In this document: in pieces, positions 25,504 to 36,203 of the stretch
Numbering within the stretch: position 1 is the first letter of the stretch
Layout: the number at the start of each line of letters is the position of its first letter
Assembly: GCA_026004935.1 (NCBI GenBank)
Contig: BPKC01000001.1
Coordinates: forward strand, 248,001-312,000
Source of the DNA: Rhodothalassiaceae bacterium
GTDB lineage: Bacteria > Pseudomonadota > Alphaproteobacteria > Sphingomonadales > Rhodothalassiaceae
Direction of reading: 5' to 3'
DNA length: 64,000 nucleotides
The notes under the pieces: generated by a model
Told to the model about the DNA's origin: nothing
The model's input: the letters and a program-made list of their open reading frames with translations, nothing else
Database searches by the model: none
Made by a program: the position numbers and the translations under genes

Positions 25504-25833
25504 ATGCAGACGGACAACCGTTTCCTCGACGATCTCGCGCGCCTGGCGAGCGGCGCCATCGGCGCGGCGGCCGCGGCCCGCGAGGAGCTCGAGGCGACGA
25601 TGAAGGCGGCCTTCCGCCGCTGGCTTGCCGAGCTCGACCTCGTCACCCGCGACGAGTTCGAGACCGTGCGCGCGCTCGCCGAAAACGCGATGGAAAAGGT
25701 CGCAAGGCTGGAAGAGCGCGTCGCCGCCCTGGAGGCGGCCGCGGCCGACAAGGCGGGCGCCCGGCGCCGCGCGCGCAAGGATGCCGCCGCCGGCACGCGG
25801 GGCCGCAAGGCGGACGAGGGCGGGCGGGCGTAA
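25504..25833 (+). CDS. ubiK: Ubiquinone biosynthesis accessory factor UbiK (BMFP family)
   Basis: This 109-residue protein starts with MQTDNRFLDDLARLASGAIG, the amphipathic N-terminal helix of the family. A coiled-coil C-terminal half follows (REELEATMKAAFRRWLAELDLVTRDEFETVRALAENAMEKVARLEERVAALEA). The tail is basic and Ala-rich. UbiK binds lipids and UbiJ and supports the aerobic ubiquinone synthesis complex. It is divergent from lgt, an arrangement common in alphaproteobacteria. The gene was found inside a much longer open frame; the start is fixed by the conserved N-terminus. Confidence 0.85.
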   Translation: MQTDNRFLDDLARLASGAIGAAAAAREELEATMKAAFRRWLAELDLVTRDEFETVRALAENAMEKVARLEERVAALEAAAADKAGARRRARKDAAAGTRGRKADEGGRA

Positions 25834-25861
25834 GCCGGACCGCGCCGGCGGCGCACGCCGG

Positions 25862-28800
25862 TCACCCGGCCGCCGGATCGCCCTGAAGGCCGGGTCGGCC
25901 GGCGGCCATCCGCGCGAGCACGGCCGCCATCACGGCGTCCGCCTCTGCGAGCATCTGCTGCAGGGTCTCGGCCGCCGGCTCCGGCGCGCTCGCCGCCGCC
26001 TCGAGCGCCCGCATCAGATCGGCGAGCTCCTCTTCGCCGAGAAAGCCGGCGGCGCTCGAGAGCGCATGCGCGTGCAGCGCGATCGCGGCCCGGTCGCCGC
26101 CCGCCGCCGCCTGGTGCAGGGCCGCACGGCGCATCTTGAGCTCCTGCCGGAATCGGCTGAGAAGCGGGGAAACGCCGCCCGCCGCATCCTCTGCCGCGGG
26201 CGCCCCGGGCGCCGCCTTTGCGTCCGGGTGTGAAGGGCCGCCTCCGGCATCCCGCCCGCGGCCGGATGCGATGACGGCGGCAAGGGTGCGCACGAGCAGA
26301 CTGCGCGAAACGGGTTTCGGCAGATGCGCGGCGAATCCGGCCGCCAGCATCCGCTCGCGCTCCTCCGGACCGGCATGGGCGGTGAGCGCGACGACGGGGA
26401 CCGCCACACCCGCCTCGTGCAGCGCCGCCAGCGCGGCAAAGCCGTCGATTTCGGGCATGGCGATGTCCATGAGCACGGCGTCGACGCGCGCGCGCGCGAC
26501 GAGCGCCAGCGCCTCTCGCCCGCCGCCCGCCTCCAGCGGCTCGGCGCCCGCCCGGCGCAGCATCTCCGCGATGACGAGGCGGTTTGTGGCCGAATCGTCG
26601 ACGACGAGGACGCGTGCGCCCGCGATGGCGGCGCCGTCCTCCGGCCGGCCGGCTTGCGCATCCTCGCCGGCCTCGCCGGCCGGCTCCCGCGCCAGCAGCA
26701 GGGGCAGGCGCAGGGTGAAGGCGCTGCCGGCGCCGGGACGGCTGTCGAGCGCGAGCGTGCCGCCCATCAGCTCCACCAGCGAGCGCGCCACCGCAAGCCC
26801 GAGGCCGAGCCCGCCCTCGCCGGCGCGCCGGCCGCTTTCTCCGCGGCTGAACTTCTCGAAGATCCGTTCGCGCTGCTCCGGCGGAATGCCGGGGCCCGTG
26901 TCCCGCACCGTGATGTCGATCACCGCGAAGCCGTCGCCGCCCGCGCGCCGGCCCGCCTCGAGCGTGACGGTGCCCTCGTCGGTGTATTTGACGGCGTTCG
27001 AGAGCAGGTTGAAGAGCACCTGGCGCAGCCGCGCCGGATCCGAGACCACCGTCTGCGGCAGATCGTCGGCGAGCGCGACATCGAGCACGAGACCCTTCGC
27101 CTCGGCCTGATGGCGGAAGATCTCGGCCGTGGAGGCGAGAAGCTGCGGCAGGTCGAAGGGCACGCGCTCGAGCACGAGATGCCCCGATTCGATGCGCGAG
27201 ACGTCAATCAGCTCGTCCAGCAGGCTGCGCAGCGCCTGGCCCGCACCGACCGCCGCGCGCACAAGCCGCCGGGCCTCGGGCTCGAGCGGCATGTCGGCCA
27301 GAAGCTCCAGCGCGCCGAGAATGCCGTGCATGGGAGTGCGGATCTCGTGGCTGATGGTCGCAAGGAACTCGGTCTTGGCGCGCGATGCGGCCTCGGCGGC
27401 GTCCCGCGCGGCCTTGAGCGCGGCCTCCGCCCTCTTCCGGGCGCGCATGTCGCGGATGAAGCCCGCGAACAGTTCGCCGGCGGCCGTGCGCACATGCGCG
27501 ATCGAGACCTCCACCGGGATCTCCTCGCCGCTGCGGGTGAGCACCTCGATCTCGAAGCGTCGCCCGAAATCGGGGGCCGCACCCGTCTCGACGAAGCGCC
27601 GGATGGCGCGCTCCAGCCACGCGCGATGGCGAGCCGGCACGATGATGCGGGTGAACCGCCGCCCCACGACCTCGTCCGCCCGCCAGCCGAACAGGCGCTG
27701 GGCGGCGGCGTTGAAATCGATGATTCGCCCCTCGCCGTCGATGGTCACCACGGCGTCGAGCGCGGCCTCCAGGATCCCGGCCTTCTCGGCCTCCGAATCG
27801 CGCAGCGCGTGCTCGCGCGCCTTGAGTTCGGAGATGTCGGTGTGGACGAGCACGGTGTGCCCGCGCGGCGTGCGGTATTCCTGGACCAGGATCCAGCGTC
27901 CGTCCACCTGCTGCTCGAAGGGCGGGCCGGGATTGCGGTGCTGGGCGAGGCGCGCGGCGATCCAGGCCTCGGGATCGGTGCCGGCGGCGCGCGCCGCGGC
28001 CGCCGCGGAGGCGCGTACCAGGTCGACGAAGCGCACGCCGCGCCGCAAGCGCCCGACGAGCGGCTCCAGCCCCCGCGCGAACGGCCGGTTCCAGAACAGG
28101 AGGCGGTCGTTCTCGTCGAAGACCGCGAAGCTGTCGCGACGCGATTCGAGCGCCGCCTCGAGCATGTCCCGGACCTCGGCGAGTTCGGCGCGCATCGCCT
28201 CCTCGCTCATGCGGGCGATGATCTGTTCGACGAGCGTGCGCGAAAACCGCCGGGCGTAGAGCAGCACGGCGAGAAAATAGACGGTCAGCATCAGCCCCAT
28301 CGCCGTGGGCTCGCTGCCCGCCCCGCGCGTGAAGACGACGGCGACGAGCGGCGGAAACGCCGTCAGATAGAAGGCGTAGTAGGCGGGCAGATAGGCCCCC
28401 GAGACGGCGAGCGAGCCGAGGCACACGCCGCCGATGACGAAGACGATGAACAGGTCCTGCGGCCCGCTTTCCCCGGTGTAGCAGAGCACGGCCAGCGCCG
28501 CCCAGGCCGCGCCCGTGAGCATGGCCGGCAGCACCAGGGCGCGCTTCGCGAAGGCGGGATCCTCGGCGAGCCGGCGCACCCCGAGCGCGCACAGCCCGCC
28601 GCGGATGCCCGCCGCCACCACCATCGCCGCAAGCCACAGGAAGAGCACGGGATTGGTCGCCTCGTCCGCGATCCCCCAGACGAAGAGCAGCGCCAGCAGC
28701 ACATGCACCACGCTGCCGGAGGCGACGCCGGATGCGGCATGGCGGATGAGCTCGCGCGCGATGGCGGCGGCATCGAGACCGCGGCGCGCCGCCTCATCGG

Positions 28801-28888
28801 GCTCGGGCCAGCCCGGAAACAGCCAGGGACGCAGGACCCGGGCGAGACCGTGCCGCAGCCGCTTGATGATGCCCGCCGCTTCTGCCAT
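25862..28888 (-). CDS. Hybrid sensor histidine kinase with membrane input, PAS, REC and Hpt domains
   Basis: The protein has 1008 residues from the ATG at 28888 (MAEAAGIIKR); the frame is open further upstream but would cross the divergent FKBP gene. Residues about 55-210 hold six membrane helices. Two PAS-like domains lie near 240-360 and 365-490. The dimerisation helix has FLATISHEIRTPMHG with H514, the ATPase has N631 in FNLLSNAVKY, DTGPGIP and EGGLGLGLAVAR. The receiver domain has D808 in LMDIAMPEIDGF and the Hpt domain H941 in HALSSAAGFLG. All four phosphorelay sites are intact. The signal and the output regulator are unknown. Confidence 0.9.
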   Translation of the reverse strand: MAEAAGIIKRLRHGLARVLRPWLFPGWPEPDEAARRGLDAAAIARELIRHAASGVASGSVVHVLLALLFVWGIADEATNPVLFLWLAAMVVAAGIRGGLCALGVRRLAEDPAFAKRALVLPAMLTGAAWAALAVLCYTGESGPQDLFIVFVIGGVCLGSLAVSGAYLPAYYAFYLTAFPPLVAVVFTRGAGSEPTAMGLMLTVYFLAVLLYARRFSRTLVEQIIARMSEEAMRAELAEVRDMLEAALESRRDSFAVFDENDRLLFWNRPFARGLEPLVGRLRRGVRFVDLVRASAAAAARAAGTDPEAWIAARLAQHRNPGPPFEQQVDGRWILVQEYRTPRGHTVLVHTDISELKAREHALRDSEAEKAGILEAALDAVVTIDGEGRIIDFNAAAQRLFGWRADEVVGRRFTRIIVPARHRAWLERAIRRFVETGAAPDFGRRFEIEVLTRSGEEIPVEVSIAHVRTAAGELFAGFIRDMRARKRAEAALKAARDAAEAASRAKTEFLATISHEIRTPMHGILGALELLADMPLEPEARRLVRAAVGAGQALRSLLDELIDVSRIESGHLVLERVPFDLPQLLASTAEIFRHQAEAKGLVLDVALADDLPQTVVSDPARLRQVLFNLLSNAVKYTDEGTVTLEAGRRAGGDGFAVIDITVRDTGPGIPPEQRERIFEKFSRGESGRRAGEGGLGLGLAVARSLVELMGGTLALDSRPGAGSAFTLRLPLLLAREPAGEAGEDAQAGRPEDGAAIAGARVLVVDDSATNRLVIAEMLRRAGAEPLEAGGGREALALVARARVDAVLMDIAMPEIDGFAALAALHEAGVAVPVVALTAHAGPEERERMLAAGFAAHLPKPVSRSLLVRTLAAVIASGRGRDAGGGPSHPDAKAAPGAPAAEDAAGGVSPLLSRFRQELKMRRAALHQAAAGGDRAAIALHAHALSSAAGFLGEEELADLMRALEAAASAPEPAAETLQQMLAEADAVMAAVLARMAAGRPGLQGDPAAG

Positions 28889-28930
28889 CCTCGCCTTCCG
28901 CCGAGGGGCGGAATGATAGGGCTGCGGGTG

Positions 28931-29488
28931 ATGCGGGAGCAAGCGGTGTTTCGGAACATGTCGCGACCGGGGCGGGCTGCGGGTCTTGCGGGGCTGTTCG
29001 CGGTTGCGGTCCTCGCCCTGGCGGCGGGCGGCTGCGAGCGCAAGACGGAGGACGACGAGGCGCCGGCCGCCGCGCCCGCGCCCACCGCCTTTCCCGTCGA
29101 TGCCGGGGCCTGGCGCGCGCGCCCCGACGTGATGGTCAGACCCAGCGGGCTTGCGATCCGCGTCCTGCGCAAGGGCACGGGGGCCGGGGTTCCGCCCGGG
29201 GCGCTGGTCACCGTCCATTACGAGGGCCGCTTCCTCGACGGCCGCATCTTCGACAGCTCCATCCAGCGCGGCCAGCCCGCCCGCTTCCCCGCCGCCCGGC
29301 TGATCCCCGGCTGGGTCGAGGCGCTCTCGCTCATGCACGAGGGCGACAGGTGGGAGCTGCTGATCCCGCCGGCGCTGGCCTACGGCAGCCGCGGCGCGGG
29401 CAGCGTGATCCCGCCCGACACGCCGCTCTTCTTCACCGTCGAGCTGATCGCGGTGGATGCGGGCGCCGGGGCGGCGCCGGATTCATGA
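28931..29488 (+). CDS. FKBP-type peptidyl-prolyl isomerase lipoprotein
   Basis: Starting at ATG 28931 (alternatives 28913 and 28958) the protein has 185 residues. A lipoprotein signal (GLAGLFAVAVLALAAGGC) ends in a lipobox Cys, followed by an acidic, Ala-Pro-rich linker. The FKBP domain is seen in TVHYEGRFLDGRIFDSSIQRGQPARFP, LIPGWVEALSLMHEGDRWELLIPPALAYG and IPPDTPLFFTVELI. It should catalyse prolyl cis-trans isomerisation of envelope proteins from a membrane anchor. It is divergent from the hybrid kinase, with the starts about 42 bases apart, and overlaps the next gene by four bases. Confidence 0.88.
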   Translation: MREQAVFRNMSRPGRAAGLAGLFAVAVLALAAGGCERKTEDDEAPAAAPAPTAFPVDAGAWRARPDVMVRPSGLAIRVLRKGTGAGVPPGALVTVHYEGRFLDGRIFDSSIQRGQPARFPAARLIPGWVEALSLMHEGDRWELLIPPALAYGSRGAGSVIPPDTPLFFTVELIAVDAGAGAAPDS

Positions 29489-30096
29489 CCGCGTCCGGAT
29501 CGCCGTCCAGGGATAGCGGCCCGGCGCAAGCGGGCGCGGCGCCGATCCGGGCGGGCGGCTGGCGCAAGCTCGTTCCCGATGCCCTGGGGCTGTTTCGTCT
29601 CGTCGCGGCGCCGGTGCTGGCGTGGCTGATCCTGGACGGCCGGCCGGGTGCCGCCTTCTGGCTGTTTCTCGCCGCCGGCCTGAGCGATGCGGTCGACGGC
29701 GTGCTGGCGCGCCGGCTCGGCGTCGTCGACCGCTTCGGCACCTTCCTCGACCCGCTCGCGGACAAGGCGGTGATGGCCGCCGTCTACGTCACCGGCGCGG
29801 CGACGGGGCTCATCCCGTGGTGGCTGAGCGGGCTCGTCGTCGCCCGCGACGTGCTCATTCTCGCCGTCGCCTTCGGGCTCGTCTTCAAGGGCCGCGCCGG
29901 GCAGATCCGGCCGCTTGCGATCTCGAAGATCAACACCGGCCTGCAGGTGGCCTATGCGGCGCTTGCGCTGCTGGTGGCGGCCGGCGGGCCGTCGCCCGCA
30001 CCGGCCTTGAGGCTGGCGGCGGCCGGGCTGGTGGCGGCGACGACGCTCTTGAGCGGGCTCGCCTATGCCCGCGCGCTCATGCGCGCCGGCGGCTGA
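29485..30096 (+). CDS. CDP-alcohol phosphatidyltransferase family membrane protein
   Basis: This 203-residue protein carries the complete CDP-alcohol motif: LSDAVDGVLARRLGVVDRFGTFLDPLADK, with all four Asp. Five or six membrane helices surround it. The family transfers a phosphatidyl group from CDP-diacylglycerol to an alcohol. The acceptor cannot be read. A clear pgsA lies at 54159-54728, so this is a second enzyme, perhaps a cardiolipin- or inositol-type synthase. The ATG overlaps the FKBP stop (ATGA). Confidence 0.82.
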   Translation: MTASGSPSRDSGPAQAGAAPIRAGGWRKLVPDALGLFRLVAAPVLAWLILDGRPGAAFWLFLAAGLSDAVDGVLARRLGVVDRFGTFLDPLADKAVMAAVYVTGAATGLIPWWLSGLVVARDVLILAVAFGLVFKGRAGQIRPLAISKINTGLQVAYAALALLVAAGGPSPAPALRLAAAGLVAATTLLSGLAYARALMRAGG

Positions 30097-30103
30097 TCGC
30101 CGC

Positions 30104-31435
30104 TCATTGCGGCCGCCAGCCGACCTGCGCCAGCACCGCGCCCGCCAGATACAGCGATCCGGCGACGAGCACGCGCACGGGCCGGCCGGCCGCGCGCGCC
30201 GCGATCTGCGCGAGCGCACCGGGCACGTCGGCGGCCATCAGCCCCGCCATCTGGAGCCCGCTTGCGGCCTTCGCGATCGCCGCCGGCGCATGGGCGGCAT
30301 GACCCGCGACCGGCACCCCGTAGACGGCCTCCGCCACGCCCCGGAACGGCGCGAGGAAGGCCGCCGGGTCGCGGTTCGCCAGCATGCCGACGACGAGATG
30401 GAGGCGCTCGCCGCGCGCGCGGAAATGCGCGGCCAGCGCCCGGGCCGCGCCCTCGTTGTGGCCGCCGTCGAGCCACAGCCGCGAGCCGGCCGGCAGCAGC
30501 GCGGCCAGCGGCGTGTCGTCGAGCGGCTGAAGCCGGGCCGGCCAGCGCGCCCATTTGAGCCCCGCCTCGATCGCCTGCGCCGGCACGTCGAGGCCCGGCA
30601 GATTCTCCAGCACCGCGATGGCCGTCGCCGCATTGGCGAGCTGATGGCCGCCGGCGAGCCGCGCCGGCTGCGGCAGCACGAGGCGGCGGCCGGTGCCGCG
30701 ATACCACCAGCGGGCGGGGCCGGATCCGCGCGCTTGCCCGCCCGCCGCCGGCAGCCGGCCGAAGGCGAAGTCGCGCCCCGCGATCACGAGCCGGATGCCG
30801 AGTTCGGCCGCGCGCGCGGCGATGACCTCGGCGGCCTCGGCCTCCTGCGGGCCGATGACGGCGGGCGCGCCGGGCTTCAGGATCCCCGCCTTCTCCCCGG
30901 CGATGGCGGCGAGATCGGGCCCGAGGAAGGCCTGATGGTCGAGCGAGACGGGCGTGATCACCGCCATCGCGGGCCGCGCCACTACGTTCGTGGCATCGAG
31001 CCGGCCGCCGAGCCCGACCTCCAGCAGCAGCGCGTCGGCGGGTTCGGCCGCGAACAGCAGGAAGGCGGCCGCCGTCGTCGCCTCGAAGAAGGTGAGCCGG
31101 CGCCCGGCATCGGCCGCCTCCACCGCGTCCAGCGCGGCGATCAGGGGCTCGGCCTCCACCAGCCGGCCGGCGAGGCGGATGCGCTCGCGGAAGTCGACGA
31201 GATGCGGCGAGGTGTAGACGTGTACGCGCCGGCCCGCCGCCTCCAGCATCGCGCCGAGGAAGGCGATGACGGAGCCCTTGCCGTTGGTGCCGGCGACATG
31301 GATCACGGGCGGCAGCCGCTCCTCGGGATGGCCGAGGCGCGCGAGCACGTCCCGGATGCGATCGAGCGAAAGATCGACGACGCGCGGGTGGCGGGTCTCG
31401 AGGGCGGCCAGACGCTGGGCAAGTCGCTCGTCCAT
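30104..31435 (-). CDS. folC: Bifunctional folylpolyglutamate/dihydrofolate synthase
   Basis: The protein has 443 residues. The P-loop VIHVAGTNGKGSVIAFLGAML, the YTSPHLVDFRERIRLAGR block, TFFEATTAAAFLLFA, LLEVGLGGRLDATN and ITPVSLDHQAFLG are all FolC signatures of the Mur-ligase fold. LWLDGGHNEGAARAL is the C-terminal family motif. It adds glutamate to dihydropteroate and to folates. The gene is convergent with the CDP-alcohol transferase gene, seven bases apart. In many proteobacteria accD precedes folC; it is not here. Confidence 0.93.
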   Translation of the reverse strand: MDERLAQRLAALETRHPRVVDLSLDRIRDVLARLGHPEERLPPVIHVAGTNGKGSVIAFLGAMLEAAGRRVHVYTSPHLVDFRERIRLAGRLVEAEPLIAALDAVEAADAGRRLTFFEATTAAAFLLFAAEPADALLLEVGLGGRLDATNVVARPAMAVITPVSLDHQAFLGPDLAAIAGEKAGILKPGAPAVIGPQEAEAAEVIAARAAELGIRLVIAGRDFAFGRLPAAGGQARGSGPARWWYRGTGRRLVLPQPARLAGGHQLANAATAIAVLENLPGLDVPAQAIEAGLKWARWPARLQPLDDTPLAALLPAGSRLWLDGGHNEGAARALAAHFRARGERLHLVVGMLANRDPAAFLAPFRGVAEAVYGVPVAGHAAHAPAAIAKAASGLQMAGLMAADVPGALAQIAARAAGRPVRVLVAGSLYLAGAVLAQVGWRPQ

Positions 31436-31566
31436 GCGCGCCGCTTACCCGCGCCCGCCTCCCGCGCGCAAGAGAGGCGAGGTGCCGCATGCGCCCTTGA
31501 CGGCGGGCGGGGGCGCTGCTTCGATCCGGACGGCGGCGGGCGGGCCGGATGCGGGAGACGCTTGCG

Positions 31567-32274
31567 ATGATCACGCTCTACGAGCTGTGCGGCGCGGACC
31601 GGGACTTGCGCTTTTCGCCCTATGCCTGGCGGGCGCGGCTTGCGCTCCACCACAAGGGGCTCGATTACGAGGCGGTGCCGCTGCGATTTTCCGAGATCCC
31701 CGCCGCCCCCTTCGCGGCGACCGGTGCGAAGACGGTGCCGGTGATCCGCGACGGCGGCGAATGGGTGGCCGATTCCTGGGCGATCGCCTGCCATCTGGAG
31801 GACCGCTACCCGGACCGCCCGTCGCTCTTCGGCGGTGCGAAGGGTCGCGCGCATGCGCGCTTCATCAACGCCTGGGTGGACCGCACGCTGGTCCTCGGCC
31901 TCTTTCCGCTTCTGGCCGCGCGCATCTGGGACCGTCTCGACCCCGCATCGCAGGCCTATTTCCGGCAAAGCCGGGAGGCGCGGCTCGGCTGCACGCTGGA
32001 GGAGGCGGGCCGCGAGCGCGAGCAGAAGCTGAAAGCCCTGCGCCGGGCGCTCTCGCCGCTCGAGGCGACGCTGAAGGCCCAGGATTTTCTCGGCGGCGAG
32101 GCGCCCTCCTATGCCGACTACGCCTGCGCCGGGCCGCTCATCTGGGCGGCGATGACCGGAGACTTCGATCCCCTCGAGCCCGACACGGCCACCGCCCGCT
32201 GGCGCGAGCGGATCTTTTCGCTTCATGACGCTCTGGTTGCGCGCGCCGTCGCGCGCGCCCGCGCCGCAGCCTGA
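31567..32274 (+). CDS. Glutathione S-transferase family protein (LigE/beta-etherase-like N-terminus)
   Basis: The protein has 235 residues from the ATG at 31567, preferred because GGGAG lies at a suitable distance; ATG 31549 is in frame. The N-terminal thioredoxin-like domain is ITLYELCGADRDLRFSPYAWRARLALHHKGLDYEAVPLRF. GAKTVPVIRDGGEWVADSWAIACHLEDRYPD contains the glutathione site. SPYAWRARLALHHKGL resembles beta-etherase-type GSTs that cleave lignin-like ethers, but this also occurs in uncharacterised GSTs. The substrate is unknown. It stands alone between folC and the ABC exporter. Confidence 0.8.
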   Translation: MITLYELCGADRDLRFSPYAWRARLALHHKGLDYEAVPLRFSEIPAAPFAATGAKTVPVIRDGGEWVADSWAIACHLEDRYPDRPSLFGGAKGRAHARFINAWVDRTLVLGLFPLLAARIWDRLDPASQAYFRQSREARLGCTLEEAGREREQKLKALRRALSPLEATLKAQDFLGGEAPSYADYACAGPLIWAAMTGDFDPLEPDTATARWRERIFSLHDALVARAVARARAAA

Positions 32275-32427
32275 GGTCGGCACCCGCGCAGTCTTTCCAT
32301 CGCCGCGCTTTGCCGCTAATGGAGACGCCGGACCGCCGAGCGGGACGATGTCCGTCGCCCGCCGCATCCCGCAAGGCGCCGACCGTGCCGGGGACGGCGA
32401 GGCGCGCGCATCGCCGAGGGGAGCAGG

Positions 32428-33434
<1,007 letters not shown>

Positions 33435-33438
<4 letters not shown>

Positions 33439-34175
33439 GCCGCGCGACCTGGACCGTCTTCAAGCGCGAGCTTGCCGCCTACTTCGCGACGCCGCTCGCG
33501 CTGGTGTTCATCGTCATCTTCCTCGTGCTCGCCGGCGCGCTCACCTTCTACGTCGGCGGCTTCTTCGAGCGCGGCCAGGCGGACCTGCAGAGCTTCTTCG
33601 TGTTCCACCCCTGGCTCTATCTCTTCTTCATCCCCGCGGTGGCCATGCGGCTGTGGGCGGAGGAGCGCAAGTCCGGCACGCTCGAGCTGCTGCTCACCCT
33701 GCCGATTCCCTTCGCGGCCGCCGTGCTCGGCAAGTATCTCGCCGCCTGGGCGTTTGCGGGAATCACGCTCGCGCTCACCGCGCCGCTGTGGATCACGGTC
33801 AACTATCTGGGCGATCCGGACAACGGCGTGATTCTGGCCGGCTATCTCGGCAGCCTGCTGATGGCGGGCGGCTATCTCGCCATCGGCATGGCGATGTCGG
33901 CCACCACCCGCAGCCAGGTGGTCGCCTTCGTGCTGGGGGCCGCGGTCGCCTTCCTGTTCACGGTCTCGGGGCTGCCGATCGTGCTCTCCTTCCTGGAGGG
34001 CTGGCTGCCGGCCACCCTCGCCAACCTGATCGCGGGCTTCTCCTTCCTCACCCACTACGACCAGATCGCCAAGGGAATCCTGGACCTGCGCGACGTCCTC
34101 TATTTCGCCTCGGTCATCGCCCTGTGGCTGTTCATCACGACGGTGGTCGTCGACGCGAAAAGGGAGGCCGGCTGA
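33435..34175 (+). CDS. ABC-2 type permease (GldF-like)
   Basis: The 246-residue membrane protein has six predicted helices. WTVFKRELAAYFATPLALVFIVIFLVLAGALTFYVGGFFE and LWAEERKSGTLELLLTLPIPFAAAVLGKYLAAWAF match GldF-type ABC-2 permeases. It forms the membrane channel for the preceding ATPase. The start overlaps the ATPase stop by four bases and the stop overlaps the next start by one base. The transported substrate is unknown. Confidence 0.88.
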
Positions 34176-36127
34176 TGTCGATCACCGCACGAAGCCAGCG
34201 CGCGCTGCCGATCCTGCTCGCCGTCATCCTGTTCTTCGCGGTCAACGCGATCATCGAGCGGCTGGGCGGCGGCGCCCGGATCGACCTCACCGAGGACGGG
34301 CTCTACACGATCTCAGAGAGCACGAAGAAGCTGCTCGCCGGGCTCGACCAGCCGATCTCCGCCACCCTCTATTTCAGCGAGGATGCCGCGCGCGAGTACC
34401 CGCAGCTGTTCGCCTACGGCCGACGCGTGCGCGACATGCTGAAGGCCTATGCGGAGCTTTCCGGCGGCAGGTTCCGCCTCACCGTCATCGATCCCGAGCC
34501 CTTCTCGAAGGAGGAGGACGATGCCATGGGCGCGGGGCTCAGGAGCATCACGACGCCGGACGGGCGCCGGATCCATCTCGGCCTCGTCGTGCGCGACATG
34601 ACGGACCGCGAGGCGGTGATCCCCTTCTTCGATCCGCAGCGCGAGGATCTGCTCGAATACGACCTCACCAAGATCGTGAACAACGTCGCGGCGGGCCGGC
34701 GGCCCACGGTGGCGCTGCTCACCGGCCTGCCGATGAAGCCGAAGGGCCTGCCGGGGTTCGCGGAGGAAAGCGACCCCGGCTGGGTGATATACGACCAGCT
34801 GAAGCAGTTCTTCACGATCGAGGATCTGGGGCCGGGCTTCCGCAAGATCCCGGCGGATACCGACATCCTCGTCATCATCCACCCGCCCAAACTCGACGAC
34901 ACCCAGCTCTATCTGATCGACCAGTTCATCCTGAAGGGCGGGCGGGCCGTGATCTTCCTCGATCCCTTCTCGGAGGCCTCCGTCAACCGCGCGCCGGGGC
35001 AGTTCGAGGCGCTCGTCCCGATCGCCTCCGACAAGGCCCTCGCCCCGCTGCTGAAGGCCTGGGGGGTGGAGATCGTGCCGGAGAAGATCGTCGCCGACCG
35101 CACGCTCGCCCAGCGGGTGACCACCGGCGGCATGGGCCCCGACGCGATCAAGAGCTATCCCGTCTGGCTGCGGGTGGATGCCGCCCACATGGCCCGTCGC
35201 GATCCGGTCACCGCCAATCTGACGACGGTGAATCTGGCGAGCGTCGGCGCGATCCGCCGCGACGGGAACAGCCCGCTGACCTTCGAGCCGCTCGTGACCT
35301 CCAGCGCCGATTCCGCGCTTGTCGATGCGAGCCTCGGACGCGGCATCCCCGACATCGACGCCTACTGGCGCGACGAGTTCAAGCCGGACCCCGAAACCTT
35401 CGACCTCGTGGTGCGGCTTGACGGCGTCGTCGATTCGGCCTTCCCCGACGGCCCGCCCTACGCCCAGGCGGACGAGGCCGCAGACGACGAGGCCGAGGAC
35501 GAAGACGGCAAGGCGGCGGACGCACCCGGCGACTCCGCGGATGCGGCCGCCACCGCCCATCTCGCGAAGGCGGCCGGCCCGATCCATGTCATTCTCGGCG
35601 CCGACAGCGATCTCTTCGACGACCGCTTCTGGGTCCAGGTCCAGAGCATGATGGGCCAGCGGGTGAGCGTGCCGATGGCGGACAACGGCGCGCTGCTGCT
35701 CAACGCCATCGACAATCTCGCCGGCTCGGAGGCGCTCATCGGCCTGCGCGGCCGCCGGATCAAGGACCGGCCCTTCGTGGTCGTCGAGAATCTGCGCCGG
35801 CGCGCCGAATCCCGCCTGCTCGAGGAGGAGCGCCGGCTGGAGGACGAGCTTCAGCGCACGCAGCAGCGGCTCGACCAGCTCGAGTCGCAGAAGCCCTCCG
35901 AAGGCGGCGTGCTGACCCCCGAGCAGGAGGCGGAGATCGAGCGCTTCCGCGCGCGCGTGCTGGAGATCCGCCAGCAGCTGAGGGCCGTGCAGCACGAGCT
36001 GGTGGCGGACATCGAGCGCCTCAAGCTGCGGCTTGCGCTCGTCAACATCCTGCTGGTGCCGGTGCTGCTGGTGCTCGGTGCACTCGTCGCCGCCCTGCTG
36101 CGCCGGCGCCGGCCGGCGGACGCGTGA
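34175..36127 (+). CDS. GldG-like ABC transporter auxiliary protein
   Basis: This 650-residue protein has an N-terminal membrane helix (LPILLAVILFFAVNAIIERL), a large extracytoplasmic GldG-type domain (RIDLTEDGLYTISESTKKLLAGLDQPISATLYFSED, then LLEYDLTKIVNNV), an acidic low-complexity insert near 430-465, a coiled coil near 555-630 and a C-terminal membrane helix followed by RRRRP. The fold is the auxiliary component annotated in gliding-motility ABC systems. In bacteria without gliding it may serve polysaccharide or lipid export. It is coupled to the permease through TGATG. Confidence 0.85.
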   Translation: MSITARSQRALPILLAVILFFAVNAIIERLGGGARIDLTEDGLYTISESTKKLLAGLDQPISATLYFSEDAAREYPQLFAYGRRVRDMLKAYAELSGGRFRLTVIDPEPFSKEEDDAMGAGLRSITTPDGRRIHLGLVVRDMTDREAVIPFFDPQREDLLEYDLTKIVNNVAAGRRPTVALLTGLPMKPKGLPGFAEESDPGWVIYDQLKQFFTIEDLGPGFRKIPADTDILVIIHPPKLDDTQLYLIDQFILKGGRAVIFLDPFSEASVNRAPGQFEALVPIASDKALAPLLKAWGVEIVPEKIVADRTLAQRVTTGGMGPDAIKSYPVWLRVDAAHMARRDPVTANLTTVNLASVGAIRRDGNSPLTFEPLVTSSADSALVDASLGRGIPDIDAYWRDEFKPDPETFDLVVRLDGVVDSAFPDGPPYAQADEAADDEAEDEDGKAADAPGDSADAAATAHLAKAAGPIHVILGADSDLFDDRFWVQVQSMMGQRVSVPMADNGALLLNAIDNLAGSEALIGLRGRRIKDRPFVVVENLRRRAESRLLEEERRLEDELQRTQQRLDQLESQKPSEGGVLTPEQEAEIERFRARVLEIRQQLRAVQHELVADIERLKLRLALVNILLVPVLLVLGALVAALLRRRRPADA

Positions 36128-36203
36128 GCGCGTGAAGGGGGCGCCTTTTCGGGCGCGCAGGCATGCCCGCCGCTGCGGCAGGAGGAAGGACCACGGACGG
36201 ACC

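Noticed and set aside
26324-28930. Very long plus-strand frame opposite the hybrid kinase
   Set aside because: Only its end, from 28931, is the real FKBP gene; the rest is the complement of kinase domains.
29485-30096. Naming the CDP-alcohol transferase pgsA
   Set aside because: A better pgsA with its usual neighbours lies at 54159-54728.
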